DNA from: a virus
IMG/VR virus record: IMGVR_UViG_3300032011_000009
Coordinates: 1 to 59,680 of that record
Strand: one strand, 5' to 3'
DNA length: 59,680 nucleotides
Under the pieces are notes generated by a model. That model was given only the letters and a program-made list of their open reading frames with translations, made no database searches and had not been told where the DNA came from. Position numbers and translations under genes: made by a program. This document shows positions 58,014 to 59,680 of the stretch, piece by piece (within the stretch, counting starts at the first letter, position 1; the number at the start of each line of letters is the position of its first letter).

Positions 58014-59303
58014 CTAAAATACGAAGATCGACAATGGGATCTTCGCCTGAATCTTATTAACTTGATCCACCTTGTCGGCATCGCCTTCCATCAACTTGTT
58101 GTAAGTCAACTCATCGAGCAGTTCTTTGAGTTCTGTCCTCAGTGCTTCCTGTTCTTCCTTACCTTGCGACAACAAAGCTTCGCCATTAAGCGTAACTGAC
58201 TCTCCCGGGATAGGAATCTGAGCGAACTTGCTTCTTACTTGCCCCAGAGTCTCTTTGCAGAGCGCCAAGGCGAATCTGCGAATCCACTGCTTACCAATTG
58301 AGTTGATACTCTTGTAGGGTACGTTCTGAAACGGCACATTATTAAGGTTATTCACACCATCAATGCCAATATCGGCAGAGCCGCTAGTTTCCCATGGCTC
58401 GGTCGGGATGGTGAACTGGATCCAAAAGTATTTTGGGCTTGAACTGACTGGCTTCGGGAAAAGCCTAAGCTGATTGTTCTTGAGTTCAAATGAGTAGTGT
58501 GAGTTTCTGGTATAAATGGAGTCTTCAAATGCCATTGACTGCGCTTTGTTCTGCCATGCCGGAATAACCTCAAAAGTCGAGTCGTCTGAGTACTGTCCGT
58601 AGTTCGACAAGTTGCCGACCGTGTTCAAGCCACCGTAGTAGCCATAGAATCGCCACATTGCGTGCGGTGTTCTGTAAAAAACCTTTCTAACTGTCAGATG
58701 CTTCTGTCCGACCAAGCCGGCGAAGTTAACCGTGTTACCGGCAGCGTCCTCGCCTGAGTCTGAAGCATCCTGAATGATAGAATCTAAGTCATAATCTTGC
58801 TGATTCGTCACTGTCCTGAATGAGCAGGAATATTCGGTGGTGTTACCGCCTACGCCTGCATCGCCAGCCATACCTTCGGCAACGCGACGGGCATATGCGA
58901 ACTCGAATCGAGGATACTTCATTGAAATGCCGCCGGCACCGCTCAGGCTGGAGGAAAGCTCTCCTGCTTTGAGTTCACCGTCGTGATCAAACGTCCCAGT
59001 CATAGAGCCAAGGTAGTCAGAAAGAGTATTCTTGGCTTGATGAGAATTAATAATGTATGAATATTCTAATACCGACTCTTCATACGCGGCATACACATTT
59101 CCCGTTGTCAATTCGATGTCTAATACATCACCACCTAACTTTTTGTAGACGTACGCAACCTGATCAGAGGCTCCGGACACAAAATCAGTGGAATCTGAAT
59201 AGATGCCATATGGTAAAGCGGAAGTTACGTCACCGGTTGATCCTGTAGACGTTAATATTACTTTGCTTAAATTGCTTTTGGGTGTTAATTCTGGGTGGCT
59301 CAT
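58014..59303 (-). CDS. Neck protein (T4 gp13-like)
   Basis: 429 residues (T4 gp13 309). C-terminal half IGKQWIRRFALALCKETLGQ then VRSKFAQIPIPGESVTLNGE and ALLSQGKEEQEALRTELKEL is the family's C-terminal signature. The N-terminal 200 residues are Ser/Gly/Thr-rich, with KYPRFEFAYARRVAEGMAGD and DSGEDAAGNTVNF. Position directly upstream of gp14-like matches the T4 neck gene order. It is preceded by a terminator. Confidence 0.75.
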   Translation of the reverse strand: MSHPELTPKSNLSKVILTSTGSTGDVTSALPYGIYSDSTDFVSGASDQVAYVYKKLGGDVLDIELTTGNVYAAYEESVLEYSYIINSHQAKNTLSDYLGSMTGTFDHDGELKAGELSSSLSGAGGISMKYPRFEFAYARRVAEGMAGDAGVGGNTTEYSCSFRTVTNQQDYDLDSIIQDASDSGEDAAGNTVNFAGLVGQKHLTVRKVFYRTPHAMWRFYGYYGGLNTVGNLSNYGQYSDDSTFEVIPAWQNKAQSMAFEDSIYTRNSHYSFELKNNQLRLFPKPVSSSPKYFWIQFTIPTEPWETSGSADIGIDGVNNLNNVPFQNVPYKSINSIGKQWIRRFALALCKETLGQVRSKFAQIPIPGESVTLNGEALLSQGKEEQEALRTELKELLDELTYNKLMEGDADKVDQVNKIQAKIPLSIFVF

Positions 59304-59347
59304 TCATTATATCCTCCGTAACGTAATTAGTTTCTCAAAAAGGAAAA

Positions 59348-59370
59348 CCCCGCCCCATAAAGGGACGGGG
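59348..59370 (-). terminator. Intrinsic terminator after the partial 59406 gene
   Basis: Stem CCCCGCCCC/GGGACGGGG with loop ATAAA. On the minus strand it is followed by TTTTCCTTTTT. Confidence 0.85.
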
Positions 59371-59405
59371 AAAGATTTAAATCTTATTGTGGGTCTAGAC
59401 TCCTA

Positions 59406-59680
59406 TTAGGAAGTTGTAACAGATCCGTCAATCTGGGCATTTCCGAAGAAATACCAAGAAGTGCCGTCACTGTACAATTCAATCCACATGCCTTTCTTAG
59501 CAGTAGTTCCAATGATAACATTGGCAACTCCAGTGGCGCCAGAAGAGCCGGGAGCATCGTCGCCTGTGTCAACTTCAGACTCGCTGACGTTACCGAACAT
59601 AATCGCCGAACCAGCAGCAATCGTAATTGCACCAGTAGGCGTGTCCTCGGTTACCATACAACGGTAGTGAAGTCCAGCAG
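59406..59680 (-). CDS. C-terminus of a structural/surface protein (5' end beyond window)
   Basis: The frame runs open to the right edge: residues upstream of the first in-frame ATG (59657) continue as AGLHYRC, so the start lies outside. The visible 91 residues (AITIAAGSAIMFGNVSESEV, VANVIIGTTAKKGMWIELYS then DGTSWYFFGNAQIDGSVTTS) form a small beta domain like head-decoration or fibre C-termini (IELYSDGTSWYxxG). The head genes may continue upstream. Confidence 0.7.
   Translation of the reverse strand, partial: AGLHYRCMVTEDTPTGAITIAAGSAIMFGNVSESEVDTGDDAPGSSGATGVANVIIGTTAKKGMWIELYSDGTSWYFFGNAQIDGSVTTS

Noticed and set aside
1-59680. tRNA, rRNA, CRISPR array, insertion sequence or integrase
   Set aside because: No cloverleaf, regularly spaced repeats, transposase or integrase motif was seen by eye; only hairpins and gene-internal repeats were found. 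A tRNA scan could still find something missed.

Overview
This window is a densely packed, single-strand segment of a large contractile-tailed (T4-like, 'far-T4' type) bacteriophage. Essentially every supported gene is on the minus strand. Genes overlap by 1-11 bases or sit a few bases apart, and no gap exceeds about 200 bases. I see no tRNA, rRNA, CRISPR array, insertion sequence, integrase or attachment site. The host is probably a Gram-negative, aquatic bacterium. The reasons are a phage c-type cytochrome with a Sec signal, a small lipoprotein, an amidase endolysin, near-consensus sigma-70 promoters on the coding strand, and many small ORFs that look like families I remember from marine T4-like phages. 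The host assignment is inference.

Layout, in plus coordinates (transcription runs from high to low). 59680-47271: neck and tail structural genes, namely a partial surface protein, gp13-, gp14- and gp15-like neck/tail-completion proteins, a large repetitive fibre-like protein, tail sheath, tail tube, and a gp26/gp51-like tail-assembly pair with a possible programmed frameshift. 47239-37698: tape measure, baseplate proteins (including a LysM gp53-like wedge protein) and a 613-residue structural protein. 37683-16448: replication, recombination and nucleotide metabolism. This holds a polymerase-only Pol I-type enzyme, an FtsZ/tubulin-like protein, a gp32-like SSB, a Dam methylase, a RecA/UvsX recombinase, a deaminase, a 5'-3' exonuclease, a DnaB-type helicase, a B12-dependent ribonucleotide reductase, a GroES-like co-chaperonin, a sugar nucleotidyltransferase, a family C (DnaE) replicative polymerase and a ClpP-like protease. 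16430-8077: accessory genes, including dUTPase, cytochrome c, a second adenine methylase, an IMPDH/GMP reductase, a sigma-region-4-like protein, an acidic scaffold-like protein, a second ClpP-like protein and the endolysin. 8016-1: GroEL, small conserved phage proteins, a phosphomannomutase/mannose-6-P isomerase-like pair, and a partial large gene paralogous to the gene at 33991-36366.

How the parts work together. Replication appears to use a family C polymerase (unusual for a T4-like phage, which normally has family B gp43), with helicase, SSB and recombinase. The separate 5'-3' exonuclease and the exonuclease-less Pol I-type protein could together do the work of a split Pol I. Ribonucleotide reductase, dUTPase, deaminase and IMPDH/GMPR feed nucleotides. 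GroEL/GroES and two ClpP-like proteins suggest phage control of folding and proteolysis. Several proteins start with a W-x-x-[F/L/H]-L-x-E motif resembling the T4 capsid-targeting sequence and may be packaged with the DNA. Near-consensus sigma-70 promoters (TTGACA, 16-17 bp, TATAAT-like) lie upstream of or inside the early/replication genes. A different element, AACTATTTATWA, precedes five genes that are mostly virion-type. Intrinsic terminators separate several transcription units.

The most unusual content is the c-type cytochrome gene, the DnaE plus split-Pol I arrangement, the pair of large paralogues with an S-C-H-S core, the ClpP/ClpR-like pair, and the eukaryotic-type phosphomannomutase. 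Head genes and terminase are not in the window and must lie outside it.
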